Source of the DNA: Thiotrichales bacterium
GTDB lineage: Bacteria; Pseudomonadota; Gammaproteobacteria; Thiomicrospirales; Thiomicrospiraceae
DNA: 24,675 bases
Assembly: GCA_014763835.1 (NCBI GenBank)
Contig: JACXUQ010000002.1
Location: 1 to 24,675, forward strand
Reading direction: 5' to 3'
Below the pieces are notes generated by a model. That model searched no databases and was not told the origin of the DNA. It worked only from the letters and a program-made list of their open reading frames with translations. The position numbers and the translations under genes were made by a program. This document shows, one piece after another, positions 19,387 to 24,675 of the stretch. Each line of letters begins with the position of its first letter. Position 1 is the first letter of the stretch.

Positions 19387-19414
19387 TTGTAAATTTTCTC
19401 AGACCCCCTATAAT
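19387..19414 (+). promoter_or_regulatory. Sigma-70 promoter of the tRNA-fMet gene
   Basis: TTGTAA (19387-19392) and a consensus TATAAT (19409-19414) are 16 bp apart. The bases after the -10 (ACGCC) are GC-rich, like the discriminators of stable-RNA promoters. The tRNA starts about 40 nt downstream. Confidence 0.6.
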
Positions 19415-19420
19415 ACGCCA

Positions 19421-19445
19421 CATCGAAACGCACAACGCTTCGATG
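19421..19445 (+). other. Stem-loop in the 5' leader of tRNA-fMet
   Basis: CATCGAA (19421-19427) and TTCGATG (19439-19445) are perfect 7-bp complements around an 11-nt loop, ending 9 nt before the mature tRNA 5' end. It is likely a precursor structure near the RNase P site. Confidence 0.5.
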
Positions 19446-19454
19446 TCACAATAT

Positions 19455-19531
<77 letters not shown>

Positions 19532-19538
19532 AAATTTC

Positions 19539-19565
19539 TTGACACGATTGGTTTTTAAGTAAAAT
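19539..19565 (+). promoter_or_regulatory. Possible promoter just after tRNA-fMet
   Basis: A consensus -35 TTGACA (19539-19544) is followed after 15 bp by TAAAAT (19560-19565). Spacing is short but tolerable. It is followed about 20 nt later by a strong terminator, so any transcript would be very short. Confidence 0.3.
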
Positions 19566-19857
19566 CGTCGGGTCAATATCAAGAGAGGCCTCATATTCTG
19601 AGGCCTTTTTTATTTCCCAAATCACTATCTCTCCTCCAATCAGTTGCGGCAGCCATTCTCTGGATATCGGCATTTCTTGCTTATAGTCGGCTGATGGCAG
19701 GACTGCTTCCTTAAACGCCTTCTCAAAATCATCAATGGTTGTTTCTTATTGAGATACTGCAGAGCCGATTGACTGCGCCTCTTGCTCAAGTTCTATTTTT
19801 TCTGCTCCAGCAACTGATTTGCATCTACCAATGATTTCCAGAATCAAGGATTATCTG
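19560..19857 (-). pseudogene. Possible remnant of a gene of unknown family, minus strand
   Basis: On the minus strand one frame reads, from high to low coordinates, SLILEIIGRCKSVAGAEK, then IELEQEAQSIGSAVSQ, a TAA stop (near 19748), and then in the same frame ETTIDDFEKAFKEAVLPSADYK and MPISREWLPQLIGGEIVIWEI (each shown partly). The amino-acid make-up looks protein-like on both sides of the stop, with no start or ribosome site before the first part. The downstream part runs through the terminator and into the tRNA, which cannot be real coding. I recognise no family. It may be a decayed cargo gene of an insertion, or chance. Confidence 0.2.
19586..19611 (+). terminator. Strong intrinsic terminator after tRNA-fMet
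   Basis: AGGCCTCA (19586-19593) and TGAGGCCT (19599-19606) are perfect 8-bp complements with loop TATTC, followed by a T run to 19611. The As and Gs before the stem can extend pairing into the Ts. It ends the tRNA-fMet transcript. Confidence 0.88.
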
Positions 19858-20048
19858 GGATGGAATAATGCTGATGTGAAAAGGTAGAGTGCTATGAGCT
19901 GTGGCTAGACTCAGTAGTCCCAACAATGTGTAAGAAATGTATGCTGAATTTGCGGCGATTCACTTAGTTTTAAATTTTATTGATGGGAGATTGCACCATA
20001 AGTAATCATCGTGGGTTGTAAAAGATCATATCTATTTAACGGTTGATT

Positions 20049-20159
20049 ATGGCCGATGTTTTAATTGGTTGTTTTGTAATGGGTATTGTGTTTTTGGTTT
20101 GTTTTTTTCTTAATGTTGATCTTGACGCTTTCTTTAACCAAATGCAATTTTATGAGTAA
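20049..20159 (+). CDS. Possible 36-aa single-helix membrane protein
   Basis: An ATG-to-TAA frame encodes a 36-aa product whose residues 3-22 (DVLIGCFVMGIVFLVCFFLN) form a convincing hydrophobic helix, followed by a short acidic tail (VDLDAFFNQMQFYE). No clear Shine-Dalgarno is present before the ATG at 20049, and the region is T-rich, which biases chance ORFs toward Phe/Leu/Val. It lies 64 nt upstream of nasT on the same strand. It could be a real small membrane protein or an accident of composition. Confidence 0.25.
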   Translation: MADVLIGCFVMGIVFLVCFFLNVDLDAFFNQMQFYE

Positions 20160-20170
20160 TTACTGTAGCG

Positions 20171-20199
20171 TTGGAAAAGCTAACTTTGGTGTGTATCTA
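20171..20199 (+). promoter_or_regulatory. Candidate sigma-70 promoter for nasT-nasS
   Basis: TTGGAA (20171-20176) and TATCTA (20194-20199) are separated by 17 bp and lie 23 nt before the nasT start. Each hexamer has two mismatches to consensus. No sigma-54 motif was found here. Confidence 0.3.
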
Positions 20200-20222
20200 A
20201 ATAATCGGTGTAATTCTGAATC

Positions 20223-20816
20223 ATGACTAACGCAATGAGTGGCTATGGCCTGATTAGGGTCATGCTGGTGGATAAAGACATGGGGCGTTCAGCTTTGCTG
20301 GCTCAGGCATTGACTGATCACGGATATGAAGTGATTGCGCGTGTTGAACCCGGTCCGGGATTGCTGTCGAATGTGGCGAGATTTATGCCGGACATGATTG
20401 TGGTGGATACCGAGTCTCCTGACCGGGATATTCTGGAAAGCATGTATTTGCTGAATGAGCATAATCCCTTGCCGGTCATTATGTTTGCTGACGAAGACAA
20501 TGAGAGGGTTATTCAGGAGGCCATTCGTTCGGGGGTGAGCGGTTATATCGTGAGGGGGGTCGACATGCAGCGGGTGAAGCCGATCATGAGTGTGGCGATT
20601 GCCCGATTTCGCGAGTATCAGGCATTGCGTGATGAGTTGAAGAAAACAAAATCAGAGTTGGAGCAGAGTAGGCTGGTGGAGAAAGCCAAGCGTCTATTGA
20701 TGCAACAGAAGGGCGTAACTGAGCAAGAGGCCTATGAAGCGATTCGTAAGCGTTCCATGGATAGTAATCAGAAGCTTTATGAAGTGGCCGAAACGATTAT
20801 CAGTGTGCTTGAGTAA
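20223..20816 (+). CDS. nasT: NasT, ANTAR-domain antiterminator of nitrate assimilation
   Basis: RNA-binding response-regulator-like protein that prevents transcription termination in the leaders of nitrate assimilation operons. Residues 10-125 form a receiver domain with acidic residues D17 and D19 and the aspartate D62 in VVDTESPDRD. The usual strand-5 lysine is not seen (SGYIVRGVD), fitting control by NasS binding rather than phosphorylation. A coiled-coil linker (about 130-150) leads to the ANTAR domain (about 145-195), with VEKAKRLLMQQKGVTEQEAY and a C-terminal helix ending EVAETIISVLE. Its 197 aa matches NasT. No clear Shine-Dalgarno precedes the ATG at 20223; ATG 20235 is an alternative. 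It is 14 nt upstream of nasS and a candidate target hairpin lies before nrtA. Confidence 0.93.
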   Translation: MTNAMSGYGLIRVMLVDKDMGRSALLAQALTDHGYEVIARVEPGPGLLSNVARFMPDMIVVDTESPDRDILESMYLLNEHNPLPVIMFADEDNERVIQEAIRSGVSGYIVRGVDMQRVKPIMSVAIARFREYQALRDELKKTKSELEQSRLVEKAKRLLMQQKGVTEQEAYEAIRKRSMDSNQKLYEVAETIISVLE

Positions 20817-20830
20817 GGGTGAAAGACGCA

Positions 20831-21988
20831 ATGGATCAGATTAAAATTGGATTTATACCGTTAAACGATAGCGCTCCTTTAATTGTTGCGAAGGAGCAGG
20901 GTTTTTTTGAGGAGCAGGGGTTGGATGTGGCGTTGTGCCGCGAGGTTTCCTGGTCCAATATCCGTGATAAATTGGTGTTTGGAGAATACCACGCGGCGCA
21001 TATGTTGGCGCCCATGTTGATGTCCACGACCTTGGGGTTGGGTAGCGTCAAACGTCCTTTGGTGACGGCTTACTCTTTTGGGTTGAATGGTAATGCGATC
21101 AGTGTCTCGAATGCATTGTATGAAGAGATGAGTCGGTATGAATCACAACTGGTTTTGAAGCCTGAAAAAAGCGCTTCCGTTATCAAAAAAGTGATTAGGG
21201 CCAGGCAGCAATCCGGGGCACCCAAGCTTCGGTTTGCGGTGGTTTTTCCCTTCTCCATGCACCAATATCTCTTGCGCTATTGGCTTGCTGAAGCGGGAAT
21301 CGACGTCGAACGGGAAGTCCACATCACGGTCGTTTCTCCGCCAAGCATGGTGAAAGCGTTGGAAGAGGGCTTGATTGATGCTTATTGTGTTGGTGAGCCG
21401 TGGAATACACATGCGGTGAAGCAGAAGGTGGGGGTGACGCTGATTACGGGGTATGAGATCTGGAACAATGCGCCGGAAAAGGTGTTGGGTGTCCGCAAAG
21501 ACTGGGCCGAGCAATATCAGGAGATACATGAAAAACTGGTTCTGGCATTGTACCGGGCGAGCGAGTGGATTGACCGTCCTGAGAATAGGGACGCGCTCAC
21601 AGCCTACCTGGCGTCTCCGCAATATATTGGCGCGCCTATCGAGTCGATTCGTAATGCATTGAATGGCGAAGTATGCAATCCCGGTTGCTCCACCTGTCGC
21701 AGGGTGCCTAATTTTTCGTTGCCATTTAAGTATCTGGCTAATTTTCCCTGGCAATCCCATGCGGAATGGATTTTGTCGCAAATGAAGCGTTGGCATCAAA
21801 TTTCAGAAGAAATCGACGTGGCTGAATTGGCGAAAGCCGTCTATTTAACGGATGTGTATCGTTCGGTGCTCGAAAAGCATGGGGTTAAGCTGCCGTCAGT
21901 GAATGGTAAGGAAGAAGGCGTTCATTCCGAACCCTGGCTTTTGGAAGGGGTAGAGGTTGGTGAGGATTGTTTTATTTTGGTGCGTTAA
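20831..21988 (+). CDS. nasS: NasS, cytosolic nitrate/nitrite sensor related to NrtA
   Basis: Partner of NasT that binds and inactivates it when nitrate/nitrite is absent. The 385-aa product has the NrtA/CmpA periplasmic-binding fold (KIGFIPLNDSAPLIVAKEQG at residues 5-24, LNGNAISVS at 85-93, DAYCVGEPWN at 183-192) but no signal peptide, so it stays in the cytosol. The ATG at 20831 is preceded by AAGGGTGA (20815-20822) with an 8-nt spacer; the in-frame GTG at 20819 lies inside that ribosome site and is rejected. An unusual CxxxCxxC triad is at C282, C286 and C289, where the paralogue NrtA in this window has no cysteines. It follows nasT closely, in the same operon. Confidence 0.92.
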   Translation: MDQIKIGFIPLNDSAPLIVAKEQGFFEEQGLDVALCREVSWSNIRDKLVFGEYHAAHMLAPMLMSTTLGLGSVKRPLVTAYSFGLNGNAISVSNALYEEMSRYESQLVLKPEKSASVIKKVIRARQQSGAPKLRFAVVFPFSMHQYLLRYWLAEAGIDVEREVHITVVSPPSMVKALEEGLIDAYCVGEPWNTHAVKQKVGVTLITGYEIWNNAPEKVLGVRKDWAEQYQEIHEKLVLALYRASEWIDRPENRDALTAYLASPQYIGAPIESIRNALNGEVCNPGCSTCRRVPNFSLPFKYLANFPWQSHAEWILSQMKRWHQISEEIDVAELAKAVYLTDVYRSVLEKHGVKLPSVNGKEEGVHSEPWLLEGVEVGEDCFILVR

Positions 21989-22106
21989 CTAATGTTATTG
22001 GTGCTTTTATTGGAAGGTGAAAAGGTTTTTGAATAGGCTGTTTTTATTTAACCTAATGAATTTAAATAATATTTATTTTTAGGCACATGGTTTTCTAAAT
22101 AAAAAG

Positions 22107-22139
22107 CAAATATTGATTTGGAGTAGAGACGCTCACAAG
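22107..22139 (+). promoter_or_regulatory. Candidate NasT (ANTAR) target: tandem antiterminator hairpins
   Basis: GAGT (22121-22124) pairs with GCTC (22131-22134) around hexaloop AGAGAC, which has A at position 1 and G at position 4 as known ANTAR targets do. With A22135 bulged, TTTG (22117-22120) extends the stem to CAAG (22136-22139). Directly upstream CAAAT (22107-22111) and ATTTG (22116-22120) make a second hairpin with loop ATTG, competing for 22117-22120. The second hairpin uses 9 of 12 bases of the terminator's 5' arm, so the two are mutually exclusive. Confidence 0.6.
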
Positions 22140-22183
22140 ACTTGGTGCTGAATTGGCACCGGTTCTTGTGGGCGTTTTTTTTT
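22129..22183 (+). terminator. Intrinsic terminator in the nrtA leader
   Basis: ACGCTCACAAGA (22129-22140) pairs with TCTTGTGGGCGT (22164-22175) over 12 bp with one G-U. An inner helix GGTGC (22144-22148)/GCACC (22156-22160) caps it, and nine Ts (22175-22183) follow. It lies 106 nt before nrtA and would stop transcription unless the overlapping hairpin forms. Confidence 0.9.
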
Positions 22184-22289
22184 GCTTCGATTTTTATTGG
22201 GCGTTTTTCAAGCGCTGTTTCACGGGCAAAGAAGTCTGATTCGGAAGACATAATGGATAAGCAAAACGAGCATGGAAAAGGAAATCGAA

Positions 22290-23693
22290 ATGGGTGCTAA
22301 AACTTTAAAGCGAAGAGCATTTTTGAAAAAGACGGCGCTAGCCGTTACGGCGGTTATGTCTATGGGTCTTTCAACGGCTTCTACCGTTTACGCGGCAGAT
22401 AAACTGGGCTACCCGGAAAAAGAAGAGTTGAAATTCGGTTTTATCAAATTGACGGACATGGCGCCATTGGCCATCGCGGTTGAGAAAGGTTATTTTGAGG
22501 ACGAAGGACTTTACGTCAAGCTTGAAGCGCAAGCCAACTGGAAAGTGCTGTTGGACCGTGTCATTGACGGGGAGCTGGATGGTGCCCATATGCTGGCAGG
22601 CCAGCCGATTGCCGCGACTATCGGCTACGGCACCAAAGCGAACATCATCACGCCGATTTCCATGGACCTGAATGGTAATGCCATCACCGTATCCAATAAA
22701 ACCTGGGAGGAAATGAAAGCGCACGTTCCAATGGATGGTGGCAAGCCGGTTCATCCGATCAGTGCCAGTGCCTTGAAGCCGGTTGTGAAATCCTACAGGG
22801 ATCAGGGCAAGCCTTTCAAGATGGGCATGGTGTTCCCGGTTTCGACCCATAACTACGAGCTCCGATACTGGTTGGCTGCGGGCGGGTTGAATCCAGGGCT
22901 ATACGCGCCGCAAAAGGGGGATACGTCAGGTACGATTGGTGCAGACGTTTTACTGTCCGTAACGCCACCGCCACAAATGCCGGCCACCATGGAAGCCGGC
23001 ACCATCGAAGGCTATTGTGTGGGCGAACCTTGGAACCAGCAGGCGGTATTCAAGGGGATCGGCGTGCCGGTGATTTCGGACAACTCTATCCAGACTAACA
23101 ATCCCGAAAAGGTGTTTGGCTTGAGAGAGGATTTCTACGAGAAATATCCGAACACGACCATTCGCATCGTCAAGGCGATGATCCGCGCGGCCTACTGGTT
23201 GGATGAGCAGAATAACAAAAACCGTCCCGAAGCGGTGAAGGTGTTGTCCCAGCCGAACTACGTCGGTGCGGATTACAAGGTCATTGCCAACTCGATGACC
23301 GGGACGTTTGAGTACGAGAAAGGGGATAAACGTTCAGAACCCGATTTCAACGTGTTCTTCCGCTATAACGCCACCTATCCTTACTATTCGGATGCAATCT
23401 GGTACCTCACCCAAATGCGTCGCTGGGGTCAGATTGCGGAGTTCAAGCCGGACGGATGGTATCAGGAGATGGCGCAGAAAGTATACCGTCCGGATGTCTA
23501 CAAAAAAGCCGTGGAGTCGCTGATTGCCGAAGGGCAGATGAAGCAGTCCGATTTTGATCCGGTGGTTTTCACCACAGATGGCTACCGCGGTGTGCGTAAC
23601 GACTTTATGGATCACATTCCGTTTGATGCCAAGCAGCCTAATGCCTATATCGACAGTTTGCAGATCGGCCTGAAAGGAACCGAGCAACCATAA
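22290..23693 (+). CDS. nrtA: NrtA, nitrate/nitrite ABC transporter substrate-binding protein
   Basis: Periplasmic binding protein that captures nitrate/nitrite for import by NrtBC(D). The 467-aa product starts at ATG 22290, preceded by AAGGAA (22278-22283) with a good spacer; the ATG at 22272 would place this ribosome site inside the gene. The N-terminus LKRRAFLKKTALAV matches a twin-arginine (Tat) signal (R8, R9), with cleavage likely after VYA at residue 35. The mature part has the NrtA/CmpA fold: KFGFIKLTDMAPLAIAVEKG, DLNGNAITVSN and EGYCVGEPWNQQ. Absence of a lipobox cysteine suggests a soluble periplasmic protein. The NasST context favours nitrate/nitrite over bicarbonate or cyanate, but the ligand is inferred. 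Confidence 0.93.
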   Translation: MGAKTLKRRAFLKKTALAVTAVMSMGLSTASTVYAADKLGYPEKEELKFGFIKLTDMAPLAIAVEKGYFEDEGLYVKLEAQANWKVLLDRVIDGELDGAHMLAGQPIAATIGYGTKANIITPISMDLNGNAITVSNKTWEEMKAHVPMDGGKPVHPISASALKPVVKSYRDQGKPFKMGMVFPVSTHNYELRYWLAAGGLNPGLYAPQKGDTSGTIGADVLLSVTPPPQMPATMEAGTIEGYCVGEPWNQQAVFKGIGVPVISDNSIQTNNPEKVFGLREDFYEKYPNTTIRIVKAMIRAAYWLDEQNNKNRPEAVKVLSQPNYVGADYKVIANSMTGTFEYEKGDKRSEPDFNVFFRYNATYPYYSDAIWYLTQMRRWGQIAEFKPDGWYQEMAQKVYRPDVYKKAVESLIAEGQMKQSDFDPVVFTTDGYRGVRNDFMDHIPFDAKQPNAYIDSLQIGLKGTEQP

Positions 23694-23706
23694 TTAAACC
23701 CAATTA

Positions 23707-23780
23707 ACCTTCGGTACGGAACTGAACAGGCCGGGTAGACCGCGAGTTGTCCGGCTGGCTTGAACAGCCGTACCGAAGGT
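23707..23780 (+). repeat. Large palindromic stem-loop between nrtA and nrtB
   Basis: ACCTTCGGTACGG (23707-23719) and CCGTACCGAAGGT (23768-23780) are perfect 13-bp complements. Inside, GCCGG (23730-23734) pairs with CCGGC (23751-23755). No T-tract follows, so it is not a standard terminator; it resembles REP-type or 3'-end stabilising structures between binding-protein and permease genes. Confidence 0.8.
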
Positions 23781-23803
23781 AACAGATTCAAAGGTGAATA
23801 CGT

Positions 23804-24675
23804 ATGAACCCTCTTAAATGGTCTTTGATCGAGCCAGTGTACAAATTCATTATCGGTGAAGATCGCAAAGGACAAATGAACAAAATGGTCAAAGGCATCG
23901 GATTGCCGTTGGCAGGCATTTTGGTTTTTTTGCTGATCTGGCAAGGTGTGTCAACGCATGTTCAGACCTCCTTGGGGCAATTCCCAGGGCCGGTGCAGAC
24001 CTATCAACAATTCCTCTCGTTGCAGGATGAGGCCGCCGCCGCTGCACTCAAAGAGCAGGCTTTTTATGAAAGACAGGCGGAACGCAATGCCAAGCGTCTG
24101 GAGCAGGATCCGGAGGCACCCGTGCAGGTGCGTGATTATGTCGGTCCACCGACGTTCTTTGATCAGATTGGACGCAGTCTGGTGACGGTGATGAGCGGCT
24201 TTATTCTGGCCTCGTTGATTGCCATTCCCATCGGGATTGTCGTTGGCTTGAGCTCAAGCGCTTATGCGGCCATGAATCCTCTCATTCAGATTTTCAAACC
24301 GGTGTCGCCCTTGGCGTGGCTGCCCTTGGTGACGATGGTGGTTTCTGCCGTGTACGTTTCGGACGACCCCATGTTTGACAAGGCGTTCCTCAACTCGATG
24401 TTTACCGTGCTGTTGTGCTGTCTGTGGCCAACCATTATCAACACTGCGGCCGGTGTGGCAACGGTGACGCAGGACCTTAAAAACGTCAGCCAGGTATTGC
24501 AATTGAGCTGGTGGACCCATGTCCGCAAAATCGTGCTGCCATGCTCGATTCCGATGATGTTTACCGGCCTGCGTATCTCTTTGGGGATTGCCTGGATGGT
24601 ATTGATTGCCGCAGAGATGCTGGCGCAAAACCCTGGTTTGGGTAAATTCGTGTGGGATGAATTCCAGAACGGCAG
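23804..24675 (+). CDS. nrtB: NrtB, nitrate/nitrite ABC transporter permease (3'-truncated by window edge)
   Basis: Inner-membrane permease of the nitrate/nitrite importer; 290 codons are in the window and the frame stays open. A first transmembrane helix lies at about residues 32-50, followed by the periplasmic motif FPGPVQTYQQF and a charged, helical stretch (about 74-101, rich in Glu, Lys, Arg, Gln). The permease core begins near residue 118. The EAA-like loop that docks to the ATPase is the segment LKNVSQVLQLSWWTHVRKIVLP followed by FTGLRISLGIAWMVLIAAEM, each quoted partly. AAAGGTGA just before the ATG serves as ribosome site. It shares an mRNA with nrtA; the ATPase gene (nrtC) is expected beyond the window. 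Confidence 0.94.
   Translation, partial: MNPLKWSLIEPVYKFIIGEDRKGQMNKMVKGIGLPLAGILVFLLIWQGVSTHVQTSLGQFPGPVQTYQQFLSLQDEAAAAALKEQAFYERQAERNAKRLEQDPEAPVQVRDYVGPPTFFDQIGRSLVTVMSGFILASLIAIPIGIVVGLSSSAYAAMNPLIQIFKPVSPLAWLPLVTMVVSAVYVSDDPMFDKAFLNSMFTVLLCCLWPTIINTAAGVATVTQDLKNVSQVLQLSWWTHVRKIVLPCSIPMMFTGLRISLGIAWMVLIAAEMLAQNPGLGKFVWDEFQNG

Larger units (their letters stand above)
19532..20222. other. Non-coding or decayed junction between tRNA-fMet and nasT
   Basis: This stretch of about 690 bp contains no recognisable conserved gene. It holds the small promoter-like site and terminator near its start, a stop-interrupted minus-strand reading frame (about 19560-19857), a possible 36-aa ORF (20049-20159) and a candidate nasT promoter. 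Base composition is more AT-rich than the genes on either side, especially after 19900. In E. coli and many gammaproteobacteria rimP-nusA-infB starts here, so the junction looks like the edge of inserted or rearranged DNA. Confidence 0.6.
21989..22289 (+). promoter_or_regulatory. Regulated leader of the nrtAB operon
   Basis: The 301-nt gap between nasS and nrtA is AT-rich and highly structured. Nested AT helices (22041-22105) are followed by two abutting small hairpins (22107-22134) and a strong terminator (22129-22183), then about 105 nt to the start. No convincing sigma-70 or sigma-54 promoter was found; weak candidates such as TTGAAT at 22029-22034 with TAATGA 19 bp later exist. The arrangement is that of a conditional attenuator. 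Confidence 0.7.

Noticed and set aside
22082..22095. Second sigma-54-like site, GGCAC followed by TTTTC
   Set aside because: The essential GC at -12 is absent.
22154..22169. Sigma-54-like TGGCAC followed by TTGT in the nrtA leader
   Set aside because: The distance from GG to the second element is one base too long and the GC is missing; the bases are explained by the terminator stem.

Overview
The window is a continuous gammaproteobacterial chromosome segment with every recognised gene on the + strand. Its first part is a conserved housekeeping block: ftsH (5'-truncated by the window edge), folP, glmM, tpiA, secG and tRNA-Leu(GAG). A complete 14-gene nuoA-N operon for respiratory complex I follows, then a DUF2818 membrane protein and the initiator tRNA-fMet. 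The order ftsH-folP-glmM-(tpiA)-secG-tRNA-Leu ... tRNA-fMet is a known gammaproteobacterial arrangement. The nuo operon between the two tRNAs, together with protein sequence style, suggests a Thiotrichales/Legionellales/Xanthomonadales-like lineage, possibly Thiomicrospira/Hydrogenovibrio-type. That placement is inference.

Region by region: 1-4559 holds protein quality control, folate synthesis, amino-sugar synthesis, glycolysis and the Sec translocon, with promoters inferred before glmM and tpiA and a terminator between ftsH and folP. 4583-4667 is tRNA-Leu. 4732-18975 is nuoA-N, very tightly packed (gaps of -10 to 45 nt), ending in a strong terminator at 18992-19015. 19037-19357 is the DUF2818 gene. 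19455-19531 is the initiator tRNA with its own promoter. 19532-20222 is about 690 bp with no convincing conserved gene, where rimP-nusA-infB would be expected from E. coli-type synteny. It contains a strong terminator, a degenerate minus-strand reading frame and a possible 36-aa single-helix membrane ORF.

From 20223 to the end lies a nitrate/nitrite assimilation regulation and uptake module: nasT (ANTAR antiterminator), nasS (cytosolic nitrate/nitrite sensor related to NrtA), then nrtA (exported binding protein, Tat-type signal) and nrtB (permease, cut by the window end). The leader between nasS and nrtA holds a strong intrinsic terminator. Its 5' arm overlaps a small hairpin whose hexaloop has A at position 1 and G at position 4, the signature of an ANTAR-protein target. 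The expected circuit is that NasS holds NasT when nitrate/nitrite is absent; ligand binding frees NasT, which stabilises the antiterminator hairpin and allows transcription of nrtAB and downstream genes.

The most interesting points are this leader, a CxxxCxxC cysteine triad in NasS, a 13-bp perfect palindrome between nrtA and nrtB, and the synteny break after tRNA-fMet. I saw no clearly new multi-gene system, no CRISPR array, no intact transposase or integrase, and no frameshift in the core genes.
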